From Metabacillus idriensis (lineage in GTDB: Bacteria > Bacillota > Bacilli > Bacillales > Bacillaceae): a stretch of 64,000 bases of DNA. The position numbers and the translations under genes were made by a program. The first letter of the stretch is position 1, and every line of letters starts with the position of its first letter. A model generated the notes under the pieces. It did not search any database, was not told where the DNA came from, and was given only the letters and a program-made list of their open reading frames with translations. The stretch lies in NCBI RefSeq assembly GCF_009674765.1, contig NZ_WKKF01000001.1, positions 620,001 to 684,000 on the forward strand. Direction: 5' to 3'. Shown one piece after another: positions 27,252-37,210 of this stretch.

Positions 27252-27380
27252 CTTTCCTCGGCCCCTTAAGAGATTTAATCTTCAAGTTTAATGTTTTTGT
27301 AAGCGGTTTTCTATCATAATTATACCATGAACCTCCTGCTATAAACTGTGCTAACAGCTAATAGGTGCATTAATTTTAAA

Positions 27381-27600
27381 AGGCTGTTTTCGCATAGATT
27401 GTTGTTTTTGATTATTAATGCTGTCCGTTCCTTTCCGCTACAGGAACTTGCTTTCCGCGGGGAGCGTGGAAGCCTCCTCGGCGAGCCTGCGGGGTCTTCC
27501 ATTTCACTCTATTTTCCCGCAGGAGTCAAGTTTATCCGCCACAATCCACTAAGGTTTACAACATTTAGTCTCAAAGCAACAAAGTTTACGAAAGGAGTCT
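27381..27600 (-). repeat. Dispersed TIR element, copy 2 (reverse)
   Basis: About 220 bp, beginning AGGCTGTTTTCGCATAGATT and ending in TTTACGAAAGGAGTCT. The two ends are an imperfect inverted repeat. Opposite orientation to copies at 17535 and 35871. Non-coding; the rest of this 437-base gap shows no gene. Confidence 0.85.
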
Positions 27601-27688
27601 AAAATAAAAAAGGAGCCTGCTCAATAATAGGGCGCTTTTCTAGAACAAAGTTTAACGGGATATATATAGAAAAAAAGGGAGGAAGAAA

Positions 27689-28117
27689 ATGAACCTGCAC
27701 ATTCACATACCCACTGCTTCAAATTTAGAAAGCGATCCAACTTTTCCTATTCCGGAAGAATATAATTATTGGCCTCCATTAGCTGCACATTATCTAAAAC
27801 AATCCGGGCTGATTGAAATTCATTGCTGGAATTCTGAAAGGCAAGTAATCGATGAGTTGAAAGAATTAGGAGCTTTTAAAGTGGAAGCTGAAGAGAATAT
27901 GACGATATTCAAAGGTGATATGTCAGATGAAGCTGCCGATTTTCTGTTGAATCGTTTTCAAGATGGTGAAGGGAAGTTTAAATGGTTTTCTGTCTTTGCC
28001 GATCATTTTTCAAGCGAACATTGGGCAACTGAATTCATTATTGAGGTAGCTGATGAAAAGGAGATCGCAAGAATTTCTTCCGTTACCCCGGCTGAAACAC
28101 AAATACATCAGTTCTGA
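27689..28117 (+). CDS. Conserved-looking hypothetical protein, 142 aa
   Basis: I do not recognise the family. The ATG follows GGGAGG, and the composition is ordinary for a soluble acidic protein (many Glu/Asp, five Trp). It has no signal peptide, membrane helix or Cys cluster beyond a single Cys. The FKGDMSDEAADFLL and FSVFADHFSSEHWATEF stretches look like folded alpha/beta sequence. A terminator follows directly. It stands alone between a repeat element and the ABC importer, so context says nothing about its role. Confidence 0.65.
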   Translation: MNLHIHIPTASNLESDPTFPIPEEYNYWPPLAAHYLKQSGLIEIHCWNSERQVIDELKELGAFKVEAEENMTIFKGDMSDEAADFLLNRFQDGEGKFKWFSVFADHFSSEHWATEFIIEVADEKEIARISSVTPAETQIHQF

Positions 28118-28118
28118 T

Positions 28119-28156
28119 AAGGGAAAACGGTCAGGAGAGACTGTTTTTCCTTATTT
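28119..28156 (+). terminator. Terminator after hypothetical gene
   Basis: AAGGGAAAACGGTC-AGGAGA-GACTGTTTTTCCTT, a long stem followed by ATTT. Confidence 0.75.
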
Positions 28157-28365
28157 ATTTGATTCCCGATGCTTCCATCGCTTAACTTGCTGCTTATCAT
28201 CGTTGGACCCTCTAAATAAGAGATCTTTAATAGATAAAATCCCCTTTCTCAATCCAAATCCAAAATTCTGATACCATAAATGAAATTTCCTAACTTATCT
28301 TTGCGGTCAGGTTTTCTTACAATGAAGACAGATAGAGAACATCATGAAATTGGGGTGGTGAAGAA

Positions 28366-29337
28366 ATGGAAGCGAAGATTGTACAGGCAGAGGAGCAAGT
28401 GATCGCGGCCCGTACACGCAAAGAGAAAATGCAGCGCAATTGGAGAAGAATGAATTCACAGAAGTATTTGCAGATCATGGCGCTGCTTGGTATGGTCTGG
28501 ATGTTTATTTTCAACTATGTGCCGATGTACGGGCTGATTATTGCGTTTAAAGAATTTAGTATTATCAGCACGATCAGGGAGGCGCCTTGGGTCGGCTTGA
28601 TGCAGTTCAAGGAATTTCTGCAGGATGAGAATTTTATCACGGTTCTCAAAAATACCCTTGGGATCAGCTTGATCAAGCTCATCATCGGGTTTCCGCTGCC
28701 GATTATTTTTGCTCTTTTGCTGAATGAGCTGACATCACTAAAGTTCAAAAAGACGGTGCAGACGATTACGTATTTGCCTCATTTTCTTTCTTGGGTTGTT
28801 TTAGGAGGAATCCTGACAACGTGGCTTTCAGATATTGGCATTATAAATGAAATTTTATTAAATCTTGGCGTGATTGATAAACGCATCAGCTTTCTTGCTG
28901 AACCGCAGTACTTCTGGGGAATTGTGATTATCTCAGATATTTGGAAGGAAATCGGCTGGTCGGCGATTATTTATCTCGCAGCGATTGCCGGAGTATCAAC
29001 AGAACTTTACGAATCATCAACGATTGACGGAGCGAATCGCTTTCAGAAAATGTGGCACGTGACACTGCCTTCCATTCGTCCAACGATCACGATTTTATTC
29101 ATTCTTGCAGTCAGCGGTGTGCTGAATTCCAACTTTGATCAAATTCTTGTGCTGCGTAATGCTTTAAATGAAAGCGCTAGCAACGTAATTGATATTTATG
29201 TCTATCAAATGGGTGTGCAGAATGCAAGATACTCTTATGCAACTGCAGTTGGTTTGTTAAAAGCGATTATTGCATTTATCCTGCTGTTTGCTGCAAATAA
29301 AATTACGAAAAAATTAGATGGCACATCTTTATTTTAA
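28366..29337 (+). CDS. Carbohydrate ABC transporter permease (LplB/YtcP partner type)
   Basis: A 323-residue inner-membrane permease of the CUT1 sugar importer class. Six hydrophobic segments are visible, and the cytoplasmic EAA loop that docks the ATPase reads ELYESSTIDGANRFQKMW. It begins a three-gene operon (permease, permease, lipoprotein). There is no ATPase gene, so a shared MsmK-type ATPase is assumed, as for B. subtilis LplABC and YtcQP-type systems. ATG 28366 with GGGGTGG upstream. The YesM/YesN pair downstream probably controls it. Substrate unknown; oligosaccharides from plant polymers are usual. Confidence 0.9.
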   Translation: MEAKIVQAEEQVIAARTRKEKMQRNWRRMNSQKYLQIMALLGMVWMFIFNYVPMYGLIIAFKEFSIISTIREAPWVGLMQFKEFLQDENFITVLKNTLGISLIKLIIGFPLPIIFALLLNELTSLKFKKTVQTITYLPHFLSWVVLGGILTTWLSDIGIINEILLNLGVIDKRISFLAEPQYFWGIVIISDIWKEIGWSAIIYLAAIAGVSTELYESSTIDGANRFQKMWHVTLPSIRPTITILFILAVSGVLNSNFDQILVLRNALNESASNVIDIYVYQMGVQNARYSYATAVGLLKAIIAFILLFAANKITKKLDGTSLF

Positions 29338-29352
29338 GGAGGCGAAAGAAAC

Positions 29353-30252
29353 GTGCTGAAACTGTTCAAACTGAATCGCAGAACAAAAAGTGAATACATT
29401 TTTGACAATATCAATGTTGTCGTCATGTTTATCATCTGTGCGATTACGCTTTATCCCATTTGGTATGTGATCGTCAACTCCTTAAATGAAGGTGCCGATG
29501 CCATGAATGGCGGAATCTACTTCTGGCCGCGCGAGTTTACCCTGCAAAATTATGAAGCGGTATTCGCGAATTCAGGTATTTTGACTTCCTTTGGAGTAAC
29601 GATTGCCAAAACCGTCATTGGAACGATTACTCATGTCTTTTTCACAGCAATGGTCGCTTATGCGATTTCACGCAGAGATTTATATGGCAGAAAGCTGTAC
29701 ATGATGATCGGCATCATCACGATGTTTTTCAGCGGAGGATTGATTCCTTACTTCCTCTTAATCAGAGACCTTGGCTTGTTTGATAACTTTCTTGTGTATA
29801 TCATTCCAACAATGTTTAACTTTTTCCATCTGATTATCTTTGTCTCCTTTTTCCGGGAGCTGCCGCCATCGCTTGAAGAGGCAGCAAAGATTGATGGAGC
29901 GAATGATTTCGCTATTTTCATTAAGATAATTGTTCCATTATCAATGCCTGTTATTGCGACAATCGCTTTATTTCAGGGAGTGTATCAATGGAATGACTAC
30001 TTTGCAGGGGTCATTTTCGTCAACAATCCAGATCTGCAGCCGATTCAGACTTATCTTTATAAAGTAGTCGCAGAATCAAGCTCCAATCAGATGATGATGA
30101 ACGCACCGGGAAGCATTACGACGAAAACCGTCACATCCCAGTCTATAAAACTCGCAACAATGGTTATTACAACGCTGCCAATCGTGCTTGTATATCCATT
30201 CCTGCAGAAGTATTTTGTCAAAGGTATGTTAATCGGCTCTGTAAAAGGCTGA
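29353..30252 (+). CDS. Carbohydrate ABC transporter permease (YtcP/LplC-like)
   Basis: A 299-residue second permease. EAA loop: LEEAAKIDGANDFAIFIK. The N-terminal segment (LYPIWYVIVNSLNEG) and the NYEAVF block are typical of the LplC/YtcP branch. GTG start 15 bases after the first permease, with an AAGGAGG site. Forms the membrane channel with the previous gene product. About six membrane segments. Confidence 0.9.
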   Translation: MLKLFKLNRRTKSEYIFDNINVVVMFIICAITLYPIWYVIVNSLNEGADAMNGGIYFWPREFTLQNYEAVFANSGILTSFGVTIAKTVIGTITHVFFTAMVAYAISRRDLYGRKLYMMIGIITMFFSGGLIPYFLLIRDLGLFDNFLVYIIPTMFNFFHLIIFVSFFRELPPSLEEAAKIDGANDFAIFIKIIVPLSMPVIATIALFQGVYQWNDYFAGVIFVNNPDLQPIQTYLYKVVAESSSNQMMMNAPGSITTKTVTSQSIKLATMVITTLPIVLVYPFLQKYFVKGMLIGSVKG

Positions 30253-30303
30253 TGCATAGAGAAAGAAAGTCTATTATAATCAAGTACTAGAGAGGGGTTT
30301 ACT

Positions 30304-31941
30304 ATGAAAAAGTTAAAAAGCTTTTCGATTTTCCTTATTTCGATCCTCCTTATTTCCATGCTCGCGGCATGCAATAATGAAACCGCTTCCTCAGATGAGA
30401 AAGAAAACAAGAAGCCTGTTTCTGCGGATGAACCTGCCTGGAAAGCAGATACTTCACCAATCACATTTGACTGGTACATGAACTTTTCGTGGTTCGCTTC
30501 CAAATGGGGAGAAGACGCTGTTTCCAAATATGTAACAGATAAAACAGGTGTTTCAATCAACTATATTTCTCCAGCAGGAAATGAAGCAGAGAAAATGAAT
30601 ACAATGATTGCATCAGGCAAGCTTCCTGACTTTATCACGCTTGGCTGGTGGGAAGATGCTGTGAAGAAAATGCAAGAAGGCGAGCTTGTTCTTCCATTAA
30701 ATGAGCTGGCAGAAGAATATGATCCATACTTCTTTAAAGTGGCAGACAATGCAAAGCTTGAATGGTATAAGCAGGAAAATGGAAATGTGTATGGTTATCC
30801 AAATGCTTCCTCTTCACCTAAAGACTTTGAAAAATACAAAGATTTAAAGCCTTCTAATCAAACATTTTTAGTAAGAAAAGATATGTATGAAGCATTAGGA
30901 AGCCCGGATATGAGCACGCCTGAAGGATTTGTTTCCACTCTTAAAGCAGCTCAGGAAAAATTCCCTGAAGTAAATGGCGCTCCACTGATTCCAATCGGAT
31001 TTAATGAGTTTACCGACGTTGGAAACGGATCACTTGAAGGATATCTTCAAAACTTCCTTGCGATTCCAATGGAGAAAGACGGAAAGCTGTATGACCGTAC
31101 AGAAGAACCTGAATACGTAAAATGGCTTAAAACGTTCAGAGAAGCAAATGAAGAAGGACTTCTGGCAAAAGATATTTTCGTAGACAAACGTCCGCAAATG
31201 GAAGAAAAAATTGCACAGGGCCGTTATTTCGCGATGCTGTATCAGCGCAGTGACATGGCTGCACAGCAGCAGGCTCTTTTTGCAAAAGATCCAAATTCCG
31301 TATACATTGCTGTTGATGGTCCTGCGAACTCTGCTGGAGATCAGCCAACACTTGCAGGAGACAGCATTTCAGGATGGACAGTAACATTGATTTCTAAAGA
31401 TGTAAAAGATAAAGACCGTGCGATTGCATTCTTAAGCTACTTGATCAGTGAAGAAGGACAAAAAGATTTCTTCTTTGGAGAAAAAGGCGTAACGTATGAA
31501 GAAAAAGACGGAAAACCTGAATTTAAACCTGAAGTGTTAAAGCTTCTAAGCTCAGATCGCACAGCCTTTGATCAGCAGTACGGAGCATCATACAAGCACT
31601 GGATGCTGATGGATACAAACATGAGTCTTCCATGGAACCCGCCAACGGCTGAACCGTTTAAGCAAATGGAAGATTGGACAAAAGGAAAAACAAAGAGCTT
31701 TGCAGAATTTGATGGCTTGAATCCAACAGGCACATCTTCTGAAGCGATTTCCAGCACGAAAATCAGCCAGGAATGGGGAAAAACGCTTCCTAAGCTCCTG
31801 CTTGCCAAATCCGATAAGGAATTTGACAAGATTATGAAGGGGTACTTAGAAAAACGCGAAGACCTTGGCTATGAAAAAGTGCAGAAATACCAAGAGAAAA
31901 TGTACAAAGAAAATAAGAAAAAGCTAAGTGCTGGAGAATAA
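30304..31941 (+). CDS. Sugar-binding lipoprotein of ABC importer (LipO/YtcQ-like)
   Basis: A 545-residue extracellular solute-binding protein, family 1-like, of the long (>500 residue) LplA/YtcQ type. The signal peptide ends in a lipobox (LAAC near residues 20-23), so the mature protein is lipid-anchored. Trp- and Tyr-rich blocks such as FDWYMNFSWFASKWG and SLPWNPPTAEPF are typical of sugar-binding surfaces in this family. Third gene of the operon, 51 bases after the permease, followed by a strong terminator. Ligand unknown. Confidence 0.9.
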   Translation: MKKLKSFSIFLISILLISMLAACNNETASSDEKENKKPVSADEPAWKADTSPITFDWYMNFSWFASKWGEDAVSKYVTDKTGVSINYISPAGNEAEKMNTMIASGKLPDFITLGWWEDAVKKMQEGELVLPLNELAEEYDPYFFKVADNAKLEWYKQENGNVYGYPNASSSPKDFEKYKDLKPSNQTFLVRKDMYEALGSPDMSTPEGFVSTLKAAQEKFPEVNGAPLIPIGFNEFTDVGNGSLEGYLQNFLAIPMEKDGKLYDRTEEPEYVKWLKTFREANEEGLLAKDIFVDKRPQMEEKIAQGRYFAMLYQRSDMAAQQQALFAKDPNSVYIAVDGPANSAGDQPTLAGDSISGWTVTLISKDVKDKDRAIAFLSYLISEEGQKDFFFGEKGVTYEEKDGKPEFKPEVLKLLSSDRTAFDQQYGASYKHWMLMDTNMSLPWNPPTAEPFKQMEDWTKGKTKSFAEFDGLNPTGTSSEAISSTKISQEWGKTLPKLLLAKSDKEFDKIMKGYLEKREDLGYEKVQKYQEKMYKENKKKLSAGE

Positions 31942-31950
31942 GAAATAAGA

Positions 31951-31980
31951 AAAGGGCTGCTTCCGGCAGCCTTTTTCTTC
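31951..31980 (+). terminator. Terminator of ABC importer operon
   Basis: AAGGGCTGC-TTCC-GGCAGCCTTTTT. A very stable stem with a T tract. Confidence 0.85.
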
Positions 31981-32008
31981 TAAAATGCCATTTCGGGGCC
32001 ATTGGGGG

Positions 32009-32160
32009 ATCCTGTATATCTATTTTACAGGTTAAGAAAGCGCGTGAATCGTCCCCTGAAATCCTGTTTATCGATTTTAAAGGGTAAGAAAGCGCGTGAA
32101 TCGTCCCTTGAAATCCTGTTTATCGATTTAACGGGGTACGAAAGCGCCCGAATCGTACCG
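32009..32160. repeat. Tandem repeat, 52-bp period, about three units
   Basis: Units start at 32009, 32061 and 32113. Each has ATCCTGT..ATC.ATTT, then GTAAGAAAGCGCGTGAATCG-like text. The second and third units are nearly identical, the first and the tail diverged. It passes directly into a dispersed repeat at 32161. Non-coding: the open frame across it is only a by-product. Confidence 0.85.
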
Positions 32161-32292
32161 TTGCGCTTCGATGGCGAGCGAAATCGCCTAACTCCTCGGC
32201 CAGAGCGGATCCGCCAGTTAAGGCAAAAAGCGCCTTTCCAGGCGGATTCTTATCTATTATGCCTAGGCTAAACGGGTGCCTGCGCTTTTCTT
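32161..32292. repeat. Dispersed repeat family 2, copy 1
   Basis: About 132 bp. It shares TGCGCTTCG, AACTCCTCGGCCAGA.CGGATCC, GGCAAAAAGCGCCTTT, TAAACGGG and CCGCTTTTCTT-like text with 56355-56489. This type of repeat is frequent between genes in Bacillus genomes. It could fold into a long hairpin. Confidence 0.8.
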
Positions 32293-32366
32293 ATTATATT
32301 GGACCTGCCACAGTACAGCCGTATGGTTTATACTGAAATGACTACTTACAGACAGCAGGTGCGGAC

Positions 32367-34238
32367 ATGTTTTCTTTTAATAAAATTAAAACCTCTATAT
32401 ATGAGTATTTCCTCAGACTCTCTTTGCAAAAAAAATTCATAGCATTATATATTTTTATTATTATGATTCCCGTCATCACCTTCACGCTCATTTACACAAG
32501 GCAAGTCGATGACAGTGCCATCAAGGATATTACCAATAAAAATGAATACCTGCTTGAAATTGAGAAGGTTCATATTGAAAATAACATCGAATCCATGCGG
32601 CGGACGGCACAGATGGTTGTATCTGACAATGAGTTTATCGATTTTGTCAAAACTAGAGATGAAACGAATGTGAATGATTTGCTGAATTTTAAAATGAATG
32701 CGTTCTCAAATGTCTCCCGTCTCCAAGTGAATAACCCGACGATTGAAAACATTCATCTTTATACGAATAATCCTTACGTGAACGAAATGTGGCCAATTCT
32801 CTTCAGTGAAGACAGAATCAAAGGCAAGCCATGGAAACAGGAGACGATTGCCAGAAACGGCATGGAGTTCTGGTGGTTTGAACAGCAGGGTTATGATATT
32901 TTGGGACGCTATCCGTACCGTGCAAACGCTAAAATTTCCGTGCTGAGGGAGCTTGATTATCCTAAGGATGAACATCTGGGCATCATCGAAATCAGCATGC
33001 TGCAGAAAAACTTTTTCCCGAAAATGTTCAGTACCGTTGATTCGGTCGATTCTTCGATCGTAGTTGTCGACAAAAACAATAACTACATCATCAACCCGGA
33101 AAACAGCTTTCTCAAAAACAATCAGATTGATATGAAAAGCCTGACCAAACAATTTGAGAACAAGAAGAAAAAAGGGACTTTTTCCTTTCAGTATATGAAC
33201 AAAGAAACCCCGATTTTAGTCGGAGCGATCTATTTGGAAGGCATTGATTCTTATATGCTGAACATTGTTTCTCTGGAAACGATTTTTGCAGAGACGGAGA
33301 GCACCAGGGACCTTGTGCTTGGCGGCATTATTTTTCTTGTGCTGATCCTTTCTTATCTCACTTATCGGATCATCTCTTATCTGCTGAAAGAAATGTATAA
33401 GCTGATGAATACGATGAAAGAGGCGGAAAGCGGTGATTTTGGGGTAAAAGTTGACGTGGATGGCTACAGTGAAATTGGTCAGCTTGCCTATCATTTTAAA
33501 AGCATGCTGTCTAAAATCAACCGCTTAATTGCAGATGCAGTCAACAAAAACGCCGTGACAAAAGAAGCCGAGCTCAGAGCACTAAAAACGCAAATCGATT
33601 CTCATTTTCTTTTTAACACCCTTGAAAATATCAAAATGATGGCTGAAATCAAGGGAGATTACGAAACGTCTGATGCTGTCACTTCCCTTGGGTCGATGAT
33701 GCGATACAATCTCAGATGGAAAAATGACTTTGTTCTTTTGCAGGAAGAGCTATCGCATATTAAAAACTATGTTGACATTATGAATTTGCGGCTTGAAGGC
33801 CGTTTGACGCTTATAATTAATGTTCCGGATGAGCTGATGGCGACCGAAGTGCTCAAAATGTCGCTGCAGCCGATTGTTGAAAATGCGGTCAAGCATGGGC
33901 TGACCCCTGTTCTGTATGAAAAACAGGGAGAGATTAGGCTTCATGCGTACCGGAATGAAACGGATATTGTGATTGAAATTACCGATAATGGCATTGGCAT
34001 GACGGCTGAAGACGCTCTGAACCTGAATGAAAAAATCAGTTCCGGTTTGGATGCCGAATCGAGTAGAGGAACGGGAATCGGATTAGTTAATGTGTACGAG
34101 AGAATGCAGCTCCATTATGGAGAAGAATACGGACTTGAGGTACAGAGCAAAGAAGGCGAATACACGAAAGTGGCCTTTCATGTGCCAAGTTTCATTGCAA
34201 AGGAGGAGAATCTTGTTGTACAAGCTCTTAATCGCTGA
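32367..34238 (+). CDS. YesM-type sensor histidine kinase
   Basis: A 623-residue membrane kinase of the LytS/YesM class (HPK7-like). One helix at about 22-44, an extracellular sensor of some 260 residues, a second helix at about 315-337 and a HAMP linker follow. The His_kinase motif is QIDSHFLFNTL (usual form QINPHFLYNTL), with the phospho-acceptor His conserved, and a GHKL ATPase with ENAVKHG, ITDNGIGM and GTGIGL. It pairs with the response regulator that overlaps its end. Such pairs normally sense sugars and control a neighbouring ABC importer. Confidence 0.92.
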   Translation: MFSFNKIKTSIYEYFLRLSLQKKFIALYIFIIMIPVITFTLIYTRQVDDSAIKDITNKNEYLLEIEKVHIENNIESMRRTAQMVVSDNEFIDFVKTRDETNVNDLLNFKMNAFSNVSRLQVNNPTIENIHLYTNNPYVNEMWPILFSEDRIKGKPWKQETIARNGMEFWWFEQQGYDILGRYPYRANAKISVLRELDYPKDEHLGIIEISMLQKNFFPKMFSTVDSVDSSIVVVDKNNNYIINPENSFLKNNQIDMKSLTKQFENKKKKGTFSFQYMNKETPILVGAIYLEGIDSYMLNIVSLETIFAETESTRDLVLGGIIFLVLILSYLTYRIISYLLKEMYKLMNTMKEAESGDFGVKVDVDGYSEIGQLAYHFKSMLSKINRLIADAVNKNAVTKEAELRALKTQIDSHFLFNTLENIKMMAEIKGDYETSDAVTSLGSMMRYNLRWKNDFVLLQEELSHIKNYVDIMNLRLEGRLTLIINVPDELMATEVLKMSLQPIVENAVKHGLTPVLYEKQGEIRLHAYRNETDIVIEITDNGIGMTAEDALNLNEKISSGLDAESSRGTGIGLVNVYERMQLHYGEEYGLEVQSKEGEYTKVAFHVPSFIAKEENLVVQALNR

Positions 34239-35727
34239 CGATGAAAGCAATATCAGGCGCGGAATCCAAGCCATGATCGAGCGGGAGTTTTCAGGAGAAA
34301 TCGAAACTCTTCTTGCAGGAGAAGGATTGGAAGCATCTGAACGATTAAATAATGAAAAGATTGATATTTTAGTAACGGATATCAAAATGCCGCGCATGAA
34401 TGGAGTGGAGCTGATTCAATCCCTTCAGGAAAAGGATCAGATCCCCGTTCTCATTATTTTGAGCGGCTATGATGATTTTGAATATACGAAAGCTGCAATC
34501 AAATGCAGGGTGAAAGATTATTTGCTGAAGCCTGTTAATCGGCATGAGCTTTTTCAAACGATCCGCAGCACACTCGATGATTTTAAGAAAACAGAGACGA
34601 TCACACAGCGTGAACTTGAAGAGGTGCAAAGCAGCCAGCTGCAATACATCCTGCTGAATCCGTTGATTACGGAAGAACAAATAAAAGAAATATGCGGGAA
34701 AATCCAGCTCGACCTTTCTTCTGAAAGCTATTATACCGGGGTGATTGACAGTAAAAATGGAATCGAAAACGTTAAAAAACATCTGGAAAAAAGCGGTATG
34801 AAGTCTTATTGCTTTTTGGATCAAAAAGAGCGGGCCGTCATTCTTTCAGAAGACAAAAACATCTTCCCGTTTTTAAAAGAACAGCTAGGCTCCGTTTCGA
34901 TCGGGTTCAGTGAGGGGAAAACCGGCTTCAGGCACTTAAAGGCCTCATATCTGGAAGCGGCTGAAGCGGTGAAATATGGATTTCTCTATCCAAGAAACCA
35001 GCTGATTGATTATAACGATATTCAATTCAGAGAAGAAAATGTGCTGCCTCCGATCGAGGAAATCAAAAAAATAAAGAACATGCTTGGCACTGTTCGGGAG
35101 CAGGAAATCAAATCTCTCCTCTTAAAGATATTGGATTATGAAAAAATAACGACTTATTCAATCAGCTACCTTGAAGAAGTCAACAGAGAAATGAACAGGC
35201 TGATCTTTGACAGTTTCTTTGCAAGATTTGGAGAGGAATCTGCGGAAACGTTTAAACTCATTTCAAAAACGGGGTGTCTTTACAGCTTCCGTGATTTTTA
35301 TCACTACCTGCACGAAACACAGAATTTGCTCATGAGACTGCACGAATATATGAAACAAACAAAATCCATCTCTTCTGAGCAAAACCACCTGGAGCAGGCC
35401 ATGCAGTTTATTCAGGAGAACTATTATAAAGATTTAAACCTTGCTGTCGTATCCAATCACATTTCTCTGAACTACTCTTATTTCAGCCATGTTTTTAAAG
35501 AGAGTACAGGCCAAAACTTTGTTGATTATTTGAAACAAATCCGTATCCTTAACAGCAAAAAATGGCTGCGTGAATCAGATCTGAAAGTATTTGAAATCAG
35601 CGAAAAGGTCGGCTACAAAAACCCTAAACAATTTGCGCGCGTGTTTCGTGAAATAGAAGGGATTTCGCCTAAGGAGTTTAGGGAGCAGGTCCGCGAGGCT
35701 GGGAGTGGAATGGAAAATAGCAAGTAA
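34216..35727 (+). CDS. YesN-type AraC response regulator
   Basis: A 503-residue response regulator. The receiver domain begins YKLLIADDES, with the phospho-acceptor Asp in LVTDIKMPRMNG and Lys in YLLKPVN. A middle domain of about 270 residues follows. The C-terminal AraC-type double helix-turn-helix (LNLAVVSNHISLNYSYFSHVF, then VGYKNPKQFARVF) binds DNA. The TTG at 34216 is preferred: AAAGGAGG lies nine bases upstream, and the frame overlaps the kinase by 23 bases. The frame open back to 34090 would add unrelated residues. Likely activator of the ABC importer operon at 28366. Confidence 0.9.
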   Translation: MYKLLIADDESNIRRGIQAMIEREFSGEIETLLAGEGLEASERLNNEKIDILVTDIKMPRMNGVELIQSLQEKDQIPVLIILSGYDDFEYTKAAIKCRVKDYLLKPVNRHELFQTIRSTLDDFKKTETITQRELEEVQSSQLQYILLNPLITEEQIKEICGKIQLDLSSESYYTGVIDSKNGIENVKKHLEKSGMKSYCFLDQKERAVILSEDKNIFPFLKEQLGSVSIGFSEGKTGFRHLKASYLEAAEAVKYGFLYPRNQLIDYNDIQFREENVLPPIEEIKKIKNMLGTVREQEIKSLLLKILDYEKITTYSISYLEEVNREMNRLIFDSFFARFGEESAETFKLISKTGCLYSFRDFYHYLHETQNLLMRLHEYMKQTKSISSEQNHLEQAMQFIQENYYKDLNLAVVSNHISLNYSYFSHVFKESTGQNFVDYLKQIRILNSKKWLRESDLKVFEISEKVGYKNPKQFARVFREIEGISPKEFREQVREAGSGMENSK

Positions 35728-35870
35728 ATGATTCATTTTAGAAAGTAATTTTGCTGAATCGGACAGTAAATAAAGAAATTGGAAAGTAAATCGAATCGAT
35801 CGGACAGTTAATTAAGAAAATGGAAAGTATGAACAAAAAAATCTTGAAGGATTCTCTTTTCTAAAAAAAA

Positions 35871-36089
35871 AGGCTATTTTCGTAAAAAATGTTGCTAAGA
35901 GATTAAATGTTAAAAGCCTTAAGTGGATTGTAGCGGAAGGAACTTGACTCCTGCGGGAAATAGAGCAAATTGGGAGACCCACAGGCAACGCCGAGGAGGC
36001 TCCCATGCTCCCCGCGGAAAGCAAGTTCCTGGAGCGGAAAGGAACGGACAACATTTACTATAAAAAAACAATCTATGCGAAAACAGCCT
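35871..36089 (+). repeat. Dispersed TIR element, copy 3
   Basis: About 219 bp, the cleanest copy. Left end AGGCTATTTTCGTAA and right end TATGCGAAAACAGCCT are inverted repeats of each other. Core text GGAAGGAACTTGACTCCTG and AGCAAGTTCCTGGAGCGG is shared with the other copies. No transposase gene and no coding sequence: MITE-like. Confidence 0.87.
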
Positions 36090-36123
36090 AAAAAAATCAC
36101 CTAAAACGTTCAGGAGGAAATCT

Positions 36124-37140
36124 ATGATTACCTATCCTATCTTAAAAAATGATGCAACAATCGGAGTAACCGCACCTTCATCGGGAGTACCATCTGAACT
36201 ACACGATATTCTTACCCAAGCCTGCACCCGCATGGAATCGAAAGGCTATAAAGTGATCAGCGGAGAAACAGCCTGGACGCAGGAAAAAGCAAAATCAGCT
36301 CCTATTAAAACAAGGGCTGAAGAATTTAACCGCATGATGCAGGACGATGAAATCGATCTGATCATCCCTCCGTGGGGAGGCGAGCTTTTGATCGAAATGC
36401 TTGAATATGTAAACTATGAATCAATCAAGCAGAAATGGATTCTTGGCTATTCGGATATTAGTGTGTTATTACTTGCTATTACATTAAAGACAGGAATGGC
36501 GACAGCTCATGGAACGAATCTTGTGGATTTAAGAGGCGAGAAATCTGATCCAACTACAGCAATGTGGGAAAACGTTCTGAAGACAAAAAGCGGGGAATCA
36601 ACTCTTCAATCCTCCTCAAGCCATTACCAAAAAGAGTGGCAGCACAACAATCCGACTCCGCACATTTTTCATTTAACTCAAGCTGCAGAATGGAAGGCGG
36701 TGTCCAATCGGTCTGAAAAAGCAGAAGGCAGGCTGCTCGGAGGATGCATCGATGTGATCAGACATCTGGCCGGAACACCGTTTGGGGATGTCAAAACGTT
36801 CAGAGAACAGCATATCCCGAACGAACCTATTCTTTGGTACTTCGAGAACTGCGAGCTTTCAACAGCCGATTTGCGCAGATCCCTTGTTCAGCTGAAACTG
36901 GCAGGATGGTTTGAAAACTGCTCAGGCATTATGTTCGGAAGAAGTGCGGCAAATCATCCAGTCGATGATTATACAGTGCTCGATGTATACAAAGATTTGA
37001 ATGAGGAACTGAACATTCCGGTCATTTATGACATCGATTGCGGTCATCAGCCTCCGCAAATCACGTTGATTAACGGGGCTTATGCGGAAGTAACGGTGGA
37101 GAATGGGAAGGGAACGGTTCTTCAGAGTTTTAGAGAATAG
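36124..37140 (+). CDS. S66 peptidase, LD-carboxypeptidase / MccF-like
   Basis: A 338-residue serine peptidase of family S66. Visible features are GVTAPSSGV at the N-terminus, the DLIIPPWGGELL block, the nucleophile Ser in LGYSDIS, the Glu in YFENCE and the His in DCGHQPP near the C-terminus. Together they make the Ser-Glu-His triad. The family includes LD-carboxypeptidases of peptidoglycan recycling and MccF, which cleaves microcin C7-like adenylates and gives immunity. The sequence looks closer to the MccF-type branch by length. AGGAGG ribosome site. Single gene. Confidence 0.85.
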   Translation: MITYPILKNDATIGVTAPSSGVPSELHDILTQACTRMESKGYKVISGETAWTQEKAKSAPIKTRAEEFNRMMQDDEIDLIIPPWGGELLIEMLEYVNYESIKQKWILGYSDISVLLLAITLKTGMATAHGTNLVDLRGEKSDPTTAMWENVLKTKSGESTLQSSSSHYQKEWQHNNPTPHIFHLTQAAEWKAVSNRSEKAEGRLLGGCIDVIRHLAGTPFGDVKTFREQHIPNEPILWYFENCELSTADLRRSLVQLKLAGWFENCSGIMFGRSAANHPVDDYTVLDVYKDLNEELNIPVIYDIDCGHQPPQITLINGAYAEVTVENGKGTVLQSFRE

Positions 37141-37210
37141 ATGAGAGAAGAACATTAAATCGGCTGTTCTTATTATTGTGAACGAATTAGGAAGGTTTAT
37201 AAGAATAATA

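Noticed and set aside
32009-32160. CRISPR array
   Set aside because: The 52-bp units are contiguous without unique spacers, and no cas genes are present.
32002-32271. 89-codon frame before the sensor kinase gene
   Set aside because: Lies wholly in the 52-bp tandem repeat and dispersed repeat; no ribosome site.
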